DNA from: Methylotenera sp.
GTDB taxonomy: Bacteria; Pseudomonadota; Gammaproteobacteria; Burkholderiales; Methylophilaceae
Length of the DNA stretch: 64,000 bases
Reading direction: 5' to 3'
NCBI RefSeq assembly: GCF_030684185.1
Contig: NZ_JAUXOY010000014.1
Location: 94,001 to 158,000, forward strand
Every line of letters begins with the position of its first letter. Position 1 is the first letter of the stretch. The notes under the pieces were generated by a model that searched no databases, had not been told where the DNA came from, and saw only the letters and a program-made list of their open reading frames with translations. Both the position numbers and the translations under genes were made by a program. Shown here piece by piece: positions 31,291 to 41,861 of the stretch.

Positions 31291-31800
31291 ATGGCGTCAG
31301 TTAATAAAGTAATTTTAGTCGGTAATTTAGGTAAAGACCCTGAAGTAAGGTTCATGCCAAACGGCGAAGCGGTATGTAACTTCAGTATTGCCACAACCGA
31401 TAGCTGGAAAGATAAATCTGGGGCAAAACAAGAGCGCACGGAATGGCACAATATTGTGATGTATCGCAAATTGGCAGAAATCGCAGGGGAATATCTTAAA
31501 AAAGGTCGCCCTGTATATGTAGAAGGCCGCTTGCAAACACGTAAATGGCAAACTAAAGAAGGTCAGGACCGCTACACAACAGAAATCATCGCAGACCAAA
31601 TGCAAATGCTTGGCGGGCGTGATGGCGGCGGATCCAACGCTAGTTATGATGGCGGTATGGACCAAAGCAGTAGTGCTGGCGATTACAATCAAGCGCCACC
31701 AAGTAACCAATCATCAGCAAAACAAGCGCCAGCCCAATCAACTGCAAAACCAGCAGGCGGTTCAGGATTCGATGATTTTGAAGACGATATTCCTTTCTAG
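31291..31800 (+). CDS. ssb: Single-stranded DNA-binding protein
   Basis: [20 protein letters not shown]; acidic tip DDFEDDIPF. Confidence 0.97.
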   Translation: MASVNKVILVGNLGKDPEVRFMPNGEAVCNFSIATTDSWKDKSGAKQERTEWHNIVMYRKLAEIAGEYLKKGRPVYVEGRLQTRKWQTKEGQDRYTTEIIADQMQMLGGRDGGGSNASYDGGMDQSSSAGDYNQAPPSNQSSAKQAPAQSTAKPAGGSGFDDFEDDIPF

Positions 31801-31860
31801 CGCCTGCAAGATAATATGTAATATTGCTTTCCTTAAAATTATGACAGATAGCCCATACTC

Positions 31861-34428
31861 TTGAATATTTTTTGGAATACATCGCTAATTGCTTTATCGG
31901 TAATAGTAGCCGTCGCTGGCTCATTTACCGCTTTAGCGCACGCAGCACGCATGCGGCACGCCCAAGGCAGCACCTCAATTGCCTGGATGGTCAGCGGAGG
32001 CATCACGCTCGGTATGGCCATTTGGTCGATGCATTTCATCGGCATGCTGGCTTTTCACTTGCCAATTCCGCTTAGCTATGACTTACCGCTAACGCTACTT
32101 TCAGCAGTGCCTGCAATGGCTGCGGCTTTGTTGGGTTTTTACGTTTTACGTACACCTGCAGTGAGTAATACGCGCATATTTTTAGCGGGTTTGTTTATGG
32201 GTGCAGGTATTAGCAGCATGCATTACATTGGCATGGCTGCGCTTAAAATGTCACCGGCCATTACATACAATCCGGGTATTTATGCCCTTTCTATATTTAT
32301 TGCCATTGCTGCTTCATGGATTGCCTTGCTGATGATGTTTAGAGGCGAGCAAATTAAGTTACCGGAATACGTACGTTTTGCACTGGGAAGCTTGGTGATG
32401 GGGTTGGCCATTTCCGGCATGCATTACACCAGCATGCAGGGAGTAACTATCTCACCTGGCAGCGTATGCATGGGAGGAGCCGTGCATATTGATAGTCCGG
32501 CATTGGCAATCATTGTGTCTTTGGTTTCTTTACTCTGGTTTGGTGGAGGCATTCTTGCTGCATCGTTTGATCAACGCCTCGCCCGACATAATGCGCTTGC
32601 GCTGTCACAATTACAGCATCTGCACTCAACTTTAGAAAAGTCAGCAAATGACGCTGCCGCAAGCATGTTGCATGATTTAAGTGAAAGCGAAAAAAAAATG
32701 CGCTCAGTCGTTGAAGGTGCGCTGGATTGCATTGTAATGATGGATGAAAAGGGTAGCCTAGTCGAATTCAATCCTGCTGCAGAACGCACTTTTGGCTATA
32801 AGCGTGAAGAAGTGATAGGTAGAAACTTTGCAGACGTAATTATTCCATTCGCTTCGCGTAAGGCACATAGAGAAGGATTTGAACGTTTCGGAAAAACAGG
32901 GCAATCTACAATGCTTGGTAAGCGTATTGAGTTGAACGCCATGCATGCCAATGGTAGGGAATTTCCGGTTGAGCTAGCTATTACCGCGTTTGACTGGACA
33001 GGTTCGCGAATGATGGTGGGCTTTTTGCGCGATATTACCGAACGCAAAAAAGCTGAGTTTGAAATTAACAACCTGGCCTTTTATGATCCTTTGACTAAAT
33101 TACCGAACCGGCGATTGCTTCGTGAACGTTTGGAATCTATGCTTGACATGGAAGTTGCTTATAAAACATATAGCGCCATTCTGTTTATAGACCTCGATAA
33201 TTTTAAGACACTCAACGACACACGTGGCCACGATATAGGCGATTTGTTATTGATGGAAGTCGCTGAACGCCTAAAATCTTGTGTACGAAGTGAGGATACA
33301 GTGGCGCGTTTAGGTGGCGATGAGTTTGTGGTTATCCTGGAATATTTAAGTGGTGATATTGAGCAGGCGACGATACAGGCCGAAGTGGTAGGAGAGAAGG
33401 TTAGAAAGGTGCTTGGTCAACCATACCTGATTCAGGATTTTGACCATTACAGCACGCCGAGTATTGGTATCAGTATGTTTCACAGCCAGGAAATGACTGT
33501 GGATGAATTGCTGAAACGTGCAGATACCGCCATGTATCAAGCCAAGCAGGCTGGTCGGAATACATTGCGGTTCTTTGACCCTGCGATGCAGGCAGAGCTG
33601 GAAGCGCGTGCAGCACTTGAAGATGATTTACGTTTTGCCCTGGAAAGCGGTCAATTGAAATTATTGCTGCAAATGCAGGTTAATGAATTAAATCAAATTA
33701 TAGGTGCTGAAGCTTTGATTCGGTGGGAACATCCAGAACAAGGGCTTATTTACCCATCTCAATTTGTGCCATTCGCAGAAGAATCATTACTCATCCTTCC
33801 AATCGGCCAGTGGGTATTGGAAACTGCCTGTGCGCAACTGATGGAGTGGCAAAACAACCCGGTGACGCAAGACCTTAGTTTGGCTATCAATGTTAGCGCA
33901 AGGCAGTTTCGCCAAGCCAATTTCGTTGAGCAGATACAATCAACGCTCGCCAAGTTTGACATTTCCCCACATAAACTCAAGCTTGAACTGACCGAAAGTC
34001 TGGTATTCGACAACATTGCTGATTCCATCAGAAAAATGCGGGAATTGCGGGCCATTGGCATCAACTTTGCCATGGACGATTTCGGTACAGGTTATGCTTC
34101 GTTAATCTACTTAAAAAGCTTGCCGCTGAGCCAAATCAAAATTGACAGAAGCTTTGTGCGCGATATTGCCGTTGACCGCGACGATGAAATTATCGTACAA
34201 ACCATTATCAGCATGGCGCATAATCTTGGTTTGGAAGTGATTGCCGAAGGGGTTGAAACTGTGGCGCAGCTTGAGTTTTTGCGTAAAAGCGGTTGCAAGG
34301 CTTTTCAGGGGCATTTGTTTAGCAAGCCAGTTTCTCAAGCTGAATTTAATAAGCTTATCAGTCAAAGCGTGAATAGTAACGACAGATTTCCTTCAATCAC
34401 CTACAGTCCGCTTGCGCTTTGGACATAA
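31861..34428 (+). CDS. MHYT-PAS-GGDEF-EAL protein
   Basis: SMHFIGMLAF/SMHYIGMAAL/GMHYTSMQG MHYT repeats; RLGGDEFVVIL; EALIRWEHPEQG. Confidence 0.93.
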   Translation: MNIFWNTSLIALSVIVAVAGSFTALAHAARMRHAQGSTSIAWMVSGGITLGMAIWSMHFIGMLAFHLPIPLSYDLPLTLLSAVPAMAAALLGFYVLRTPAVSNTRIFLAGLFMGAGISSMHYIGMAALKMSPAITYNPGIYALSIFIAIAASWIALLMMFRGEQIKLPEYVRFALGSLVMGLAISGMHYTSMQGVTISPGSVCMGGAVHIDSPALAIIVSLVSLLWFGGGILAASFDQRLARHNALALSQLQHLHSTLEKSANDAAASMLHDLSESEKKMRSVVEGALDCIVMMDEKGSLVEFNPAAERTFGYKREEVIGRNFADVIIPFASRKAHREGFERFGKTGQSTMLGKRIELNAMHANGREFPVELAITAFDWTGSRMMVGFLRDITERKKAEFEINNLAFYDPLTKLPNRRLLRERLESMLDMEVAYKTYSAILFIDLDNFKTLNDTRGHDIGDLLLMEVAERLKSCVRSEDTVARLGGDEFVVILEYLSGDIEQATIQAEVVGEKVRKVLGQPYLIQDFDHYSTPSIGISMFHSQEMTVDELLKRADTAMYQAKQAGRNTLRFFDPAMQAELEARAALEDDLRFALESGQLKLLLQMQVNELNQIIGAEALIRWEHPEQGLIYPSQFVPFAEESLLILPIGQWVLETACAQLMEWQNNPVTQDLSLAINVSARQFRQANFVEQIQSTLAKFDISPHKLKLELTESLVFDNIADSIRKMRELRAIGINFAMDDFGTGYASLIYLKSLPLSQIKIDRSFVRDIAVDRDDEIIVQTIISMAHNLGLEVIAEGVETVAQLEFLRKSGCKAFQGHLFSKPVSQAEFNKLISQSVNSNDRFPSITYSPLALWT

Positions 34429-34578
34429 GCAAATACTAGCCATTACAAATTTATGCAGTTCTTAGTTTCCCCTCTTTTACAATTCACTTATTTTCAAAAT
34501 CCCTTAAATTTTTGGGATTAGCCAAGTCGCCAAATAAGGTATAATTCGCGGTTATCTAACTGTTTGTTGAGGTATTTT

Positions 34579-34878
34579 ATGCCTATTTACGATTATCAAT
34601 GTACAAGTTGCGGCCATAAAGCAGAAGTCATGCGCAAAATTAGCGCAGCAAGCACAGAAGCTTGCCCACAATGTGGCGCTGAAACTTTTAGTAAACAATT
34701 GTCTGCGCCAAGCTTTCAGCTAAGTGGCAGCGGCTGGTATGCCACAGACTTTAAAAACGGCGGTAATAAAGCGCCTTCAAGCAAAACTGAGAGTTCGGGT
34801 AGCGAGTCATCGGTAGAAAAAAAGTCTGAAACTGTAGCTTCGCCGGCCGCTTGTGCCAGTGGCTGCGCTTGCCATTAA
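34579..34878 (+). CDS. FmdB-family zinc-ribbon protein
   Basis: MPIYDYQCTSCGHKAEVMRKIS...CPQCG. Confidence 0.92.
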   Translation: MPIYDYQCTSCGHKAEVMRKISAASTEACPQCGAETFSKQLSAPSFQLSGSGWYATDFKNGGNKAPSSKTESSGSESSVEKKSETVASPAACASGCACH

Positions 34879-34896
34879 AGCTTCTTCACGAAACGT

Positions 34897-35517
34897 ATGA
34901 AAAAATATTTTATTACGGGTCTGCTGGTGCTGGTCCCGCTGTTCATTACCGCGTGGGTGCTCACTGGCATCATCGGCATGATGGATCAAAGCTTATTTCT
35001 GCTTCCTGAAAATTGGCGACCTAAAGCGCAATTGGGGCTAGAGATTCCGGGCGTAGGCGCTTTACTCACCTTGTTTATCATTTTTGTGACCGGCTTAATT
35101 GCCACCAATTTTTTTGGTAAGCAGCTCATTTTGCTGTGGGAAGCCATGCTGGCGCGGGTGCCCGTGGTGAAGTCTATTTACGCCAGTGTTAAGCAAGTAT
35201 CTGATACGCTATTTTCAGATTCTGGTAATGCTTTTCGCCAGGCAGTCTTGGTGCAGTTTCCGCGTGAGGGTGCCTGGACAATTGCTTTCATCACAGGGCA
35301 ACCGGGTGGTGATGTGGCGAATCATTTGACTGGTGATTTTCTGAGCGTTTATGTGCCTACAACACCGAATCCTACTGGAGGCTATTTTTTGATGATGCCG
35401 CGTGCAGATGTGGTTGAGCTGGACATGACCGTTGATGAGGCGCTGAAGTATATTATTTCGATGGGGGTAGTATCACCCTCACCTAAATTAAAAGCTAAAT
35501 TACTTGTTAAAGATTAA
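34897..35517 (+). CDS. DUF502 membrane protein
   Basis: FITGLLVLVPLFITAWVL...TPNPTGGYFLMMPRADV. Confidence 0.93.
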   Translation: MKKYFITGLLVLVPLFITAWVLTGIIGMMDQSLFLLPENWRPKAQLGLEIPGVGALLTLFIIFVTGLIATNFFGKQLILLWEAMLARVPVVKSIYASVKQVSDTLFSDSGNAFRQAVLVQFPREGAWTIAFITGQPGGDVANHLTGDFLSVYVPTTPNPTGGYFLMMPRADVVELDMTVDEALKYIISMGVVSPSPKLKAKLLVKD

Positions 35518-35586
35518 ACGATATACCCCCATTTTATATAAAAACTATTCATTCACTTAACTGACTACTCAACAAGACTTAATACT

Positions 35587-37371
35587 ATGCGTACACATTA
35601 CTGCGGCCATTTAAACCGCGAACACATCGGCCAAACTGTTACATTATGTGGTTGGGCGCATCGCCGCCGCGACCATGGTGGCGTTATCTTTATTGACTTG
35701 CGCGACCGTGAAGGCATGGCGCAAATCGTAATTAACCCTGATGCAAAAACCGCATTTTCAATCGCTGAAAGCGTACGCAGTGAATATGTACTTAAAGTGA
35801 CCTGTGTCGTGCAAGCGCGCCCGGACGGCGCAACCAATGCTAATTTAGCGACGGGTGAAGTTGAAATGATTGCCACTGAGATTGAAATTCTCAATGCGTC
35901 ACTCACGCCGCCGTTCCAGTTAGATGATGAAAACTTAACTGAAACTGTGCGTTTACAACATCGCTATATTGATTTACGTCGTCCAGCGATGCAAAAAAAC
36001 ATGATGTTGCGTTACCGCGTGGCGAAAACCCTGCGTGATTATTTAGATACTAACGGATTCATTGAAGTTGAAACGCCGATGTTAACGCGCTCAACACCTG
36101 AAGGCGCGCGTGATTACCTGGTGCCAAGCCGTGTGCATGCAGGTCAGTTCTTTGCGTTGCCACAATCACCGCAATTATTCAAACAATTGCTCATGGTTTC
36201 AGGTTTTGACCGTTACTTCCAAATCACTAAGTGCTTCCGCGATGAAGATTTGCGTGCAGACCGTCAGCCAGAATTCACCCAAGTGGATATTGAAACATCG
36301 TTCATGACTGAAAATGAAATCATGGATATTGTTGAAGAAATGATTCGACAAATGTTGAAAAAAGTTCAAAACGTTGATTTGCCAGCGGCATTTCCGCGCA
36401 TGTCATTTCATGAAGCCATGACCCGTTACGGCTCAGATAAACCTGATATGCGCGTAACGCTGGAAATCACCGAGCTTTCAGATGTCATGAAAGACGTAGA
36501 TTTTAAAGTGTTTGCAGGCGCTGCCAACATGGCGGGCGGCCGAGTGGCTGCCTTGCGCGTGCCAAATGGCGCGGCAATTGCCCGTAGTGAGATTGATGCA
36601 TACACAGAATTCGTCAAAATTTACGGGGCGAAGGGTCTTGCTTATATCAAGATTAACGATGTGACTAAATTGAACGAAGAAGGCCTGCAAAGTCCAATCG
36701 TAAAAAACATTCATGTCAAAGCATTGCAGGCTATTATTGACCGCACAGGCGCACAAAATGGTGACATCGTATTCTTTGGCGCAGACAAAACCAAAGTGGT
36801 GAACGAAGCATTAGGTGCATTACGCCTTAAAGTCGGTCACGATAAAGGCCACGTGGATGGCCGTGCCTGGGCGCCATTGTGGGTGGTGGATTTCCCAATG
36901 TTTGAACATGATGAAGAAAATGATCGCTGGGCGGCATTGCACCATCCGTTCACCGCACCAAAAGACGGCCACGAAGACCTACTTACCAGCAACCCAGGCG
37001 CTGCACTTTCAAAAGCGTACGACATGGTGTTAAATGGCTGGGAAGTGGGCGGCGGTTCAGTACGTATCCACAAACAAGACGTGCAATCTAAAGTGTTCGA
37101 TGCACTCAAAATCAGCAAAGAAGAAGCCCAAGAAAAATTTGGCTTCTTGTTAGACGCATTGCAATACGGCGCACCACCACATGGCGGCCTGGCGTTCGGT
37201 TTAGACCGCTTGGTCACGTTAATGGCAGGTGCAGAGTCTATCCGTGATGTGATTGCCTTCCCGAAAACCCAGCGTGCACAATGTCTAATGACTAACGCGC
37301 CGAATGAAGTGGATGAGAAGCAGTTGAGGGAGTTGCATATCAGAGTTCGCTCTCAAACGCCAACTGCTTAA
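35587..37371 (+). CDS. aspS: Aspartyl-tRNA synthetase
   Basis: 594 aa; [39 protein letters not shown]. Confidence 0.98.
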   Translation: MRTHYCGHLNREHIGQTVTLCGWAHRRRDHGGVIFIDLRDREGMAQIVINPDAKTAFSIAESVRSEYVLKVTCVVQARPDGATNANLATGEVEMIATEIEILNASLTPPFQLDDENLTETVRLQHRYIDLRRPAMQKNMMLRYRVAKTLRDYLDTNGFIEVETPMLTRSTPEGARDYLVPSRVHAGQFFALPQSPQLFKQLLMVSGFDRYFQITKCFRDEDLRADRQPEFTQVDIETSFMTENEIMDIVEEMIRQMLKKVQNVDLPAAFPRMSFHEAMTRYGSDKPDMRVTLEITELSDVMKDVDFKVFAGAANMAGGRVAALRVPNGAAIARSEIDAYTEFVKIYGAKGLAYIKINDVTKLNEEGLQSPIVKNIHVKALQAIIDRTGAQNGDIVFFGADKTKVVNEALGALRLKVGHDKGHVDGRAWAPLWVVDFPMFEHDEENDRWAALHHPFTAPKDGHEDLLTSNPGAALSKAYDMVLNGWEVGGGSVRIHKQDVQSKVFDALKISKEEAQEKFGFLLDALQYGAPPHGGLAFGLDRLVTLMAGAESIRDVIAFPKTQRAQCLMTNAPNEVDEKQLRELHIRVRSQTPTA

Positions 37372-37377
37372 AATGCA

Positions 37378-37471
37378 CTCGCTTCACGATAACGTCGTTA
37401 CATCCGCTTGCCGTACTATTCGTACTGTCTACGCGGATGTACCTAGTTCTCGTATCGCGAATTGCATTTTG
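37378..37471. repeat. Dispersed imperfect palindromic repeat, copy A
   Basis: ACATCCGCTTGCCGTACTATTCGTACTGTCTACGCGGATGT core, also at 50.95 kb; occupies the 5' part of the track ORF 37437-37748. Confidence 0.75.
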
Positions 37472-37481
37472 GGGTGAAAAA

Positions 37482-37748
37482 ATGACCGGTTACGATTATG
37501 AAGCTGCCTTTTGGGATGTTCGTAGGAAGCTAGAGGATTTAAAAAGTGCTTTAACTGTTATTGTTGCAATGACGGTAACTTATCTGATTCGATTCATTAT
37601 TCTGGGTTCATCCGAAGGATATATGAGAATGGCTAAAGCGTGGGATATGGTTGATTTAATTGCAATGATGTTTATTTTTTTTGGGCTGGCGTTAAGTGTT
37701 AGAAAAATCCTAAATTTATATTTCTCTTCTAACAAAATCATCCCATAA
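37482..37748 (+). CDS. Small hypothetical membrane protein
   Basis: MTGYDYEAAFWDVRRKLEDLKSALTVIVAM; two hydrophobic segments. Confidence 0.6.
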   Translation: MTGYDYEAAFWDVRRKLEDLKSALTVIVAMTVTYLIRFIILGSSEGYMRMAKAWDMVDLIAMMFIFFGLALSVRKILNLYFSSNKIIP

Positions 37749-37771
37749 ATACCATACAAAATCGATACTTT

Positions 37772-38161
37772 ATGCCAGTCACCCAACTAAACCATGTTAA
37801 CCTACGCACGCCCTACGAGACGATGCTTAAACTTAAAGACTTCTACTGCGATGTGGTCGGTTTAAAGGTCGGCCCGCGCGAGGGGTTTACTAGCCGTGGT
37901 TTTTGGTTGTACATCGGTGATACACATGTCATGCATTTGGCGGAGTATCGTGGTGAGGGTGAGCCGCTGACCAATGTGCTTACAACCATAGACCACATCT
38001 CATTCACCTGCACCGACATGCCTGCGACTGAAGCGCATTTAAAGTCGCTGAATGTTAATTATTCAATCCGTGATTTGCCTGTGTTGAGTGTCAAACAAAT
38101 TAACTTTAAAGACCCTGTGGGTAATGGTGTTGAGCTGTTTTTTTATATGGCAAACGAGTAG
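37772..38161 (+). CDS. Glyoxalase/VOC-family protein
   Basis: LNHVNLRTPYETMLKLKDFYCDVVGLKVG...DHISFTC. Confidence 0.9.
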   Translation: MPVTQLNHVNLRTPYETMLKLKDFYCDVVGLKVGPREGFTSRGFWLYIGDTHVMHLAEYRGEGEPLTNVLTTIDHISFTCTDMPATEAHLKSLNVNYSIRDLPVLSVKQINFKDPVGNGVELFFYMANE

Positions 38162-38347
38162 TTTTTCTCAAATTCAACTTATTGGATTCTTTTTGAATTT
38201 TCTAATGTGACCACTGTCACATACATTGACATTAAACCACATAGAATGTGACACTTGTGTTTGTGCTGTTAAAGCGTCATCGGATTGTAAATGAATGCGC
38301 TAAAGCAACATTATTTATATAAATGTAAGCCTGTGGAGACTGTTAAA

Positions 38348-39157
38348 ATGAAACAATCAATAAATAAAACATTATTAAAAGCGTTGTTAGCCGTGGCGAT
38401 TTCTATTGGTGTAAGCGCGCCAGCAAGCGCTGAGTCTGATCCTAAATTATGGCCAGTGATGAAAGAAGCGTTTTTTGCAAAACGTGAAATGAAAGAAGTT
38501 GATTTTATCAAAATCGACGCACCAAAACGTGCTGAAAGCGGTGCGCAAGTACCAGTGACTTACACGATAGATAATGCGGCGGCAAATGGCGTTAAAATTG
38601 TCAAACTGTATTCGTTTGTCGATGCCAACCCTATTCCAGTGACGGCTACTTATCATTTAACTGATGCAGTAGGCGACTTTAACTTGTCTACACGTATTCG
38701 TTTTGAAATGGATGCATTTGTACGCTTAGTTGGTGAAGATGCAAATGGAAATTTGTATTTGGCATCACGTGAAATTCGTGCAGCTGGCGGTTGTGGCGGC
38801 ATGGTTGAAAATGATGAATCAGCCATTCGTGCGGCGGCGGGTAAAATAAAATTGAATGTTGAACAGCCTGTTAAATTCGGGATGCCAACCACCGCTACAT
38901 TTAATATTAAACATATTATGCGTACAGGCTTGCAACGTGATTTGGTTTCACAAGGCTATGTACCAGCTTTTTATATCAATAAAACCGAGTTTAAATACAA
39001 CGGTAAACCTGTAATGACGGTTGATGTAGGCGTTGGCACAGCAGAAGATCCATACTTCAAATTTAACTTTGTGCCGAAAGAGGCTGGCACATTGGAAGTA
39101 ACGGCAACGGATAACGAAGGCAAGATGTTCACTCATCACATTGATGTAAAAGGTTAA
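38348..39157 (+). CDS. Quinoprotein dehydrogenase-associated SoxYZ-like carrier protein
   Basis: Signal peptide; SoxY-like segment ending REIRAAGGCGG, then SoxZ-like segment. Confidence 0.82.
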   Translation: MKQSINKTLLKALLAVAISIGVSAPASAESDPKLWPVMKEAFFAKREMKEVDFIKIDAPKRAESGAQVPVTYTIDNAAANGVKIVKLYSFVDANPIPVTATYHLTDAVGDFNLSTRIRFEMDAFVRLVGEDANGNLYLASREIRAAGGCGGMVENDESAIRAAAGKIKLNVEQPVKFGMPTTATFNIKHIMRTGLQRDLVSQGYVPAFYINKTEFKYNGKPVMTVDVGVGTAEDPYFKFNFVPKEAGTLEVTATDNEGKMFTHHIDVKG

Positions 39158-39189
39158 GCGCCTAGTTGTCAGGGTTTACGTGTTATTAA

Positions 39190-39219
39190 ATGGCCTCTCA
39201 TTAGAGGCCATTTTTTATT
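39190..39219 (+). terminator. Rho-independent terminator
   Basis: ATGGCCTCTCATTAGAGGCCATTTTTTATT. Confidence 0.88.
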
Positions 39220-39274
39220 AACAGGTGGCTATAGGCGGTGTTAAAATGTAAAACACTGTTATGGAGGCCGGCAA

Positions 39275-39694
39275 ATGAAAAGCTATCGTAAGGAGTTATG
39301 GTTTAACCCGCCAACTCGAGTCGCATTTATTCGCATCACCGAGCAAGTCAACGAGTGCTTGCGTGAAAGTGGCGTAAAAGAAGGTTTGGTTTTAATCAAC
39401 GCCATGCACATTACCGCAAGCGTGTTTATTAATGACGATGAGCGCGGCTTGCATCATGATTACACGCAATGGTTGGAAAAGCTGGCTCCGCATGAGCCCG
39501 TAAGCAGTTATCGCCATAACGATACTGGTGAAGATAATGCTGATGCCCACATGAAGCGCCAGCTAATGGGGCGAGAAGTTGTGGTGGCAATTACCGAAGG
39601 CCGGTTAGATTTTGGTCCTTGGGAACAGATATTCTACGGTGAGTTTGATGGCCGAAGAAAGAAACGTGTTTTAGTAAAAATTATCGGTGAATAA
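39275..39694 (+). CDS. yjbQ: YjbQ/UPF0047-family protein
   Basis: [23 protein letters not shown]...HRHND-like [28 protein letters not shown]-type C terminus. Confidence 0.9.
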   Translation: MKSYRKELWFNPPTRVAFIRITEQVNECLRESGVKEGLVLINAMHITASVFINDDERGLHHDYTQWLEKLAPHEPVSSYRHNDTGEDNADAHMKRQLMGREVVVAITEGRLDFGPWEQIFYGEFDGRRKKRVLVKIIGE

Positions 39695-41041
39695 ATGAAA
39701 CTGCCAGAACTTTTAGCGCCGGCGGGCGATTTAGACCGCATGCGTACTGCTTACGACTATGGTGCGGATGCGATTTACGCGGGTCAGCCACGCTACAGCT
39801 TGCGTGCGCGCAACAATGATTTCACCATGGCAAACCTTGATATTGGCATTAAAGAGGCACATGCGCGCGGCAAAAAGTTTTTTGTAGCGAGTAATATTTC
39901 TCCACACAATGCAAAAGTAAAAACCTATATGGCGGATATGGCGCCTGTGATTGCCATGCAGCCAGATGCGCTGATTATGTCTGATCCTGGACTCATACAA
40001 ATGGTGCGTGAAAAATGGCCAGAGATGCCTGTGCATCTTTCTGTGCAGGCTAATACGGTCAACTTCGCTACAGTTAAATTCTGGCAAAGTGTGGGCTTAA
40101 CGCGTGTGATTTTATCGCGTGAATTGTCGCTGGATGAAATTGAAGAGATTCGTCAGCTTTGCCCAGACATGGAGCTTGAGGTATTTGTGCATGGGGCATT
40201 GTGTATTGCCTATTCAGGCCGCTGTTTGCTTTCTGGCTATTTTAACCATCGCGACCCTAACCAAGGGACCTGCACCAATAGCTGCCGCTGGGATTACAAA
40301 GTGCACGATGCAACTGAAGATGCAGCGGGCGTGATACGCCTGAGTGAATTTGACTTTAAAGCTGAAATGGAAAAATCCAGCCTTTCTGGTTGCGGTAGTT
40401 TGCCCCGTCACCCACTAGCCGATAATGTTTATCTCATTGAGGAAAAAGGCCGTCCTGGTGAACTGTTGCCGATTTTAGAAGACGAGCACGGCACATACAT
40501 CATGAATAGTAAGGATTTACGCGCTATTGAACACGTGGAGCGTCTGGTTAAAATGGGAGTGGATTCGCTGAAGATTGAAGGGCGTACTAAATCGCGTTAT
40601 TACGTTGCGCGTACATGCCAAAATTATCGTAAAGCGATTGATGATGCAGTAGCTGGTCGCCCATTTGATTGGAATCTGGTGAGTGATTTAGAGAATCTGG
40701 CAAACCGCGGCTATACCGATGGCTTTTATCAGCGCCACCACACTGCAGAACATCAAAATTATAAACAAGGCTATTCAATCTCAAACCGTAGTTTGTATGT
40801 AGGCGATATCGTGTCTTACGATGCGGAAAAAGGTCTGGCTGATATTGAGGCGCGCAACAAATTTGGAGTAGGTGATCGCCTGCAAATCATTCACCCAACA
40901 GGCAACCAAGAGTTAGTCGTTGAGCAAATGTTCAATAAAAAGGGTGAGAATATACAAGAAGCCTCTGGTAGCGGTTACTTTGTACGCTTACCTATAGCGG
41001 CTAAAGATTTAAGTAATGCGATGGTGTCTAGGTATTTATAA
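39695..41041 (+). CDS. trhP: U32 peptidase-family tRNA hydroxylation protein (YegQ/TrhP)
   Basis: ELLAPAGDLDRMRTAYDYGADAIYAGQPRYSLRARNNDF; CxxxCR Cys motifs. Confidence 0.92.
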   Translation: MKLPELLAPAGDLDRMRTAYDYGADAIYAGQPRYSLRARNNDFTMANLDIGIKEAHARGKKFFVASNISPHNAKVKTYMADMAPVIAMQPDALIMSDPGLIQMVREKWPEMPVHLSVQANTVNFATVKFWQSVGLTRVILSRELSLDEIEEIRQLCPDMELEVFVHGALCIAYSGRCLLSGYFNHRDPNQGTCTNSCRWDYKVHDATEDAAGVIRLSEFDFKAEMEKSSLSGCGSLPRHPLADNVYLIEEKGRPGELLPILEDEHGTYIMNSKDLRAIEHVERLVKMGVDSLKIEGRTKSRYYVARTCQNYRKAIDDAVAGRPFDWNLVSDLENLANRGYTDGFYQRHHTAEHQNYKQGYSISNRSLYVGDIVSYDAEKGLADIEARNKFGVGDRLQIIHPTGNQELVVEQMFNKKGENIQEASGSGYFVRLPIAAKDLSNAMVSRYL

Positions 41042-41097
41042 ACTAAGTATCTGTAAATCAGTATCTTCAAATCAGCTTTGTGGGTTGTTTTTAAAAT

Positions 41098-41126
41098 AAA
41101 AAGGGAGCGCAAGCTCCCTTTTTTAT
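41098..41126. terminator. Terminator between convergent trhP and pqqA
   Basis: AAAAAGGGAGCGCAAGCTCCCTTTTTT. Confidence 0.85.
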
Positions 41127-41140
41127 TTTGAATCAATAGA

Positions 41141-41212
41141 TTACTTGTTCATAACGTACATTGTTACTTCAAAGCCAAAACGCATTTCAGTAGCTGCTGG
41201 TGTTGTCCACAT
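41141..41212 (-). CDS. pqqA: Coenzyme PQQ precursor peptide PqqA (23 aa, not in ORF track)
   Basis: Reverse strand translates MWTTPAATEMRFGFEVTMYVMNK*, with the PqqA signature MWTxPxxxExRxGFEVTMY (Glu/Tyr three residues apart); RBS AAAGGAT upstream. Confidence 0.92.
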   Translation of the reverse strand: MWTTPAATEMRFGFEVTMYVMNK

Positions 41213-41530
41213 GATAATTATCCTTTAAGTTAAATTTATTTATTCATATCAAATTATCAACTTACTATTTTATTTGTTGTTCATTTGATGAGTAACATTG
41301 TGCACTTACTTAATGCATGGTGCGCTATGTACTCTCATGATTGAGCGGTAAGTTAAATCATGAGAAATGCTTCAGTAACTTTTACAACTTAAGTAATTTT
41401 TACTACCTGAGCCCTGCTGTTTGCTGGTAACCACTTGGTGTCACTCAAAGGAATCAACACAATTACGTAAATACTTTCTTGCATTTAGGTATTTTTTTAC
41501 TGGAACTGAATATTTATCGGTTGACATTAC

Positions 41531-41551
41531 AAATGATAATGATTATCATTT
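41531..41551. promoter_or_regulatory. Fur box
   Basis: AAATGATAATGATTATCATTT, perfect palindrome around one central base. Confidence 0.93.
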
Positions 41552-41575
41552 ACAAAAGTGTAAGTATAGGAGTGA

Positions 41576-41785
41576 ATGATGAGCAGACAGTTAATAATCA
41601 GCCAGGTAAAGTTGGTGGGAAATGAAAAGTGCAAGGTGCTTTATAACAAAGATAAAGACATGGTCGAATTGGAAATTGGTGGAACCACGTTAAGATTTGA
41701 AGCACGCAATTTTTTTATGATGAATGAAATGATGCGTAAAGCTGCTGCTAAGTTGGTAATGCAAACTGAGTTGCATCATGTCTAA
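41576..41785 (+). CDS. Fur-regulated small hypothetical protein
   Basis: 69 aa; RBS AGGAG; Fur box 25 bp upstream. Confidence 0.65.
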   Translation: MMSRQLIISQVKLVGNEKCKVLYNKDKDMVELEIGGTTLRFEARNFFMMNEMMRKAAAKLVMQTELHHV

Positions 41786-41861
41786 ATTATACAAAAGCCT
41801 GATGAGTGATTAAGCGAGACGAATTATTTTAAGCTTATTTATTAATGAAATAGATGAGGAG

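Noticed and set aside
37437-37481. Upstream start of the 103-aa hypothetical protein
   Set aside because: Encoded by the dispersed palindromic repeat; the internal ATG at 37482 is more plausible
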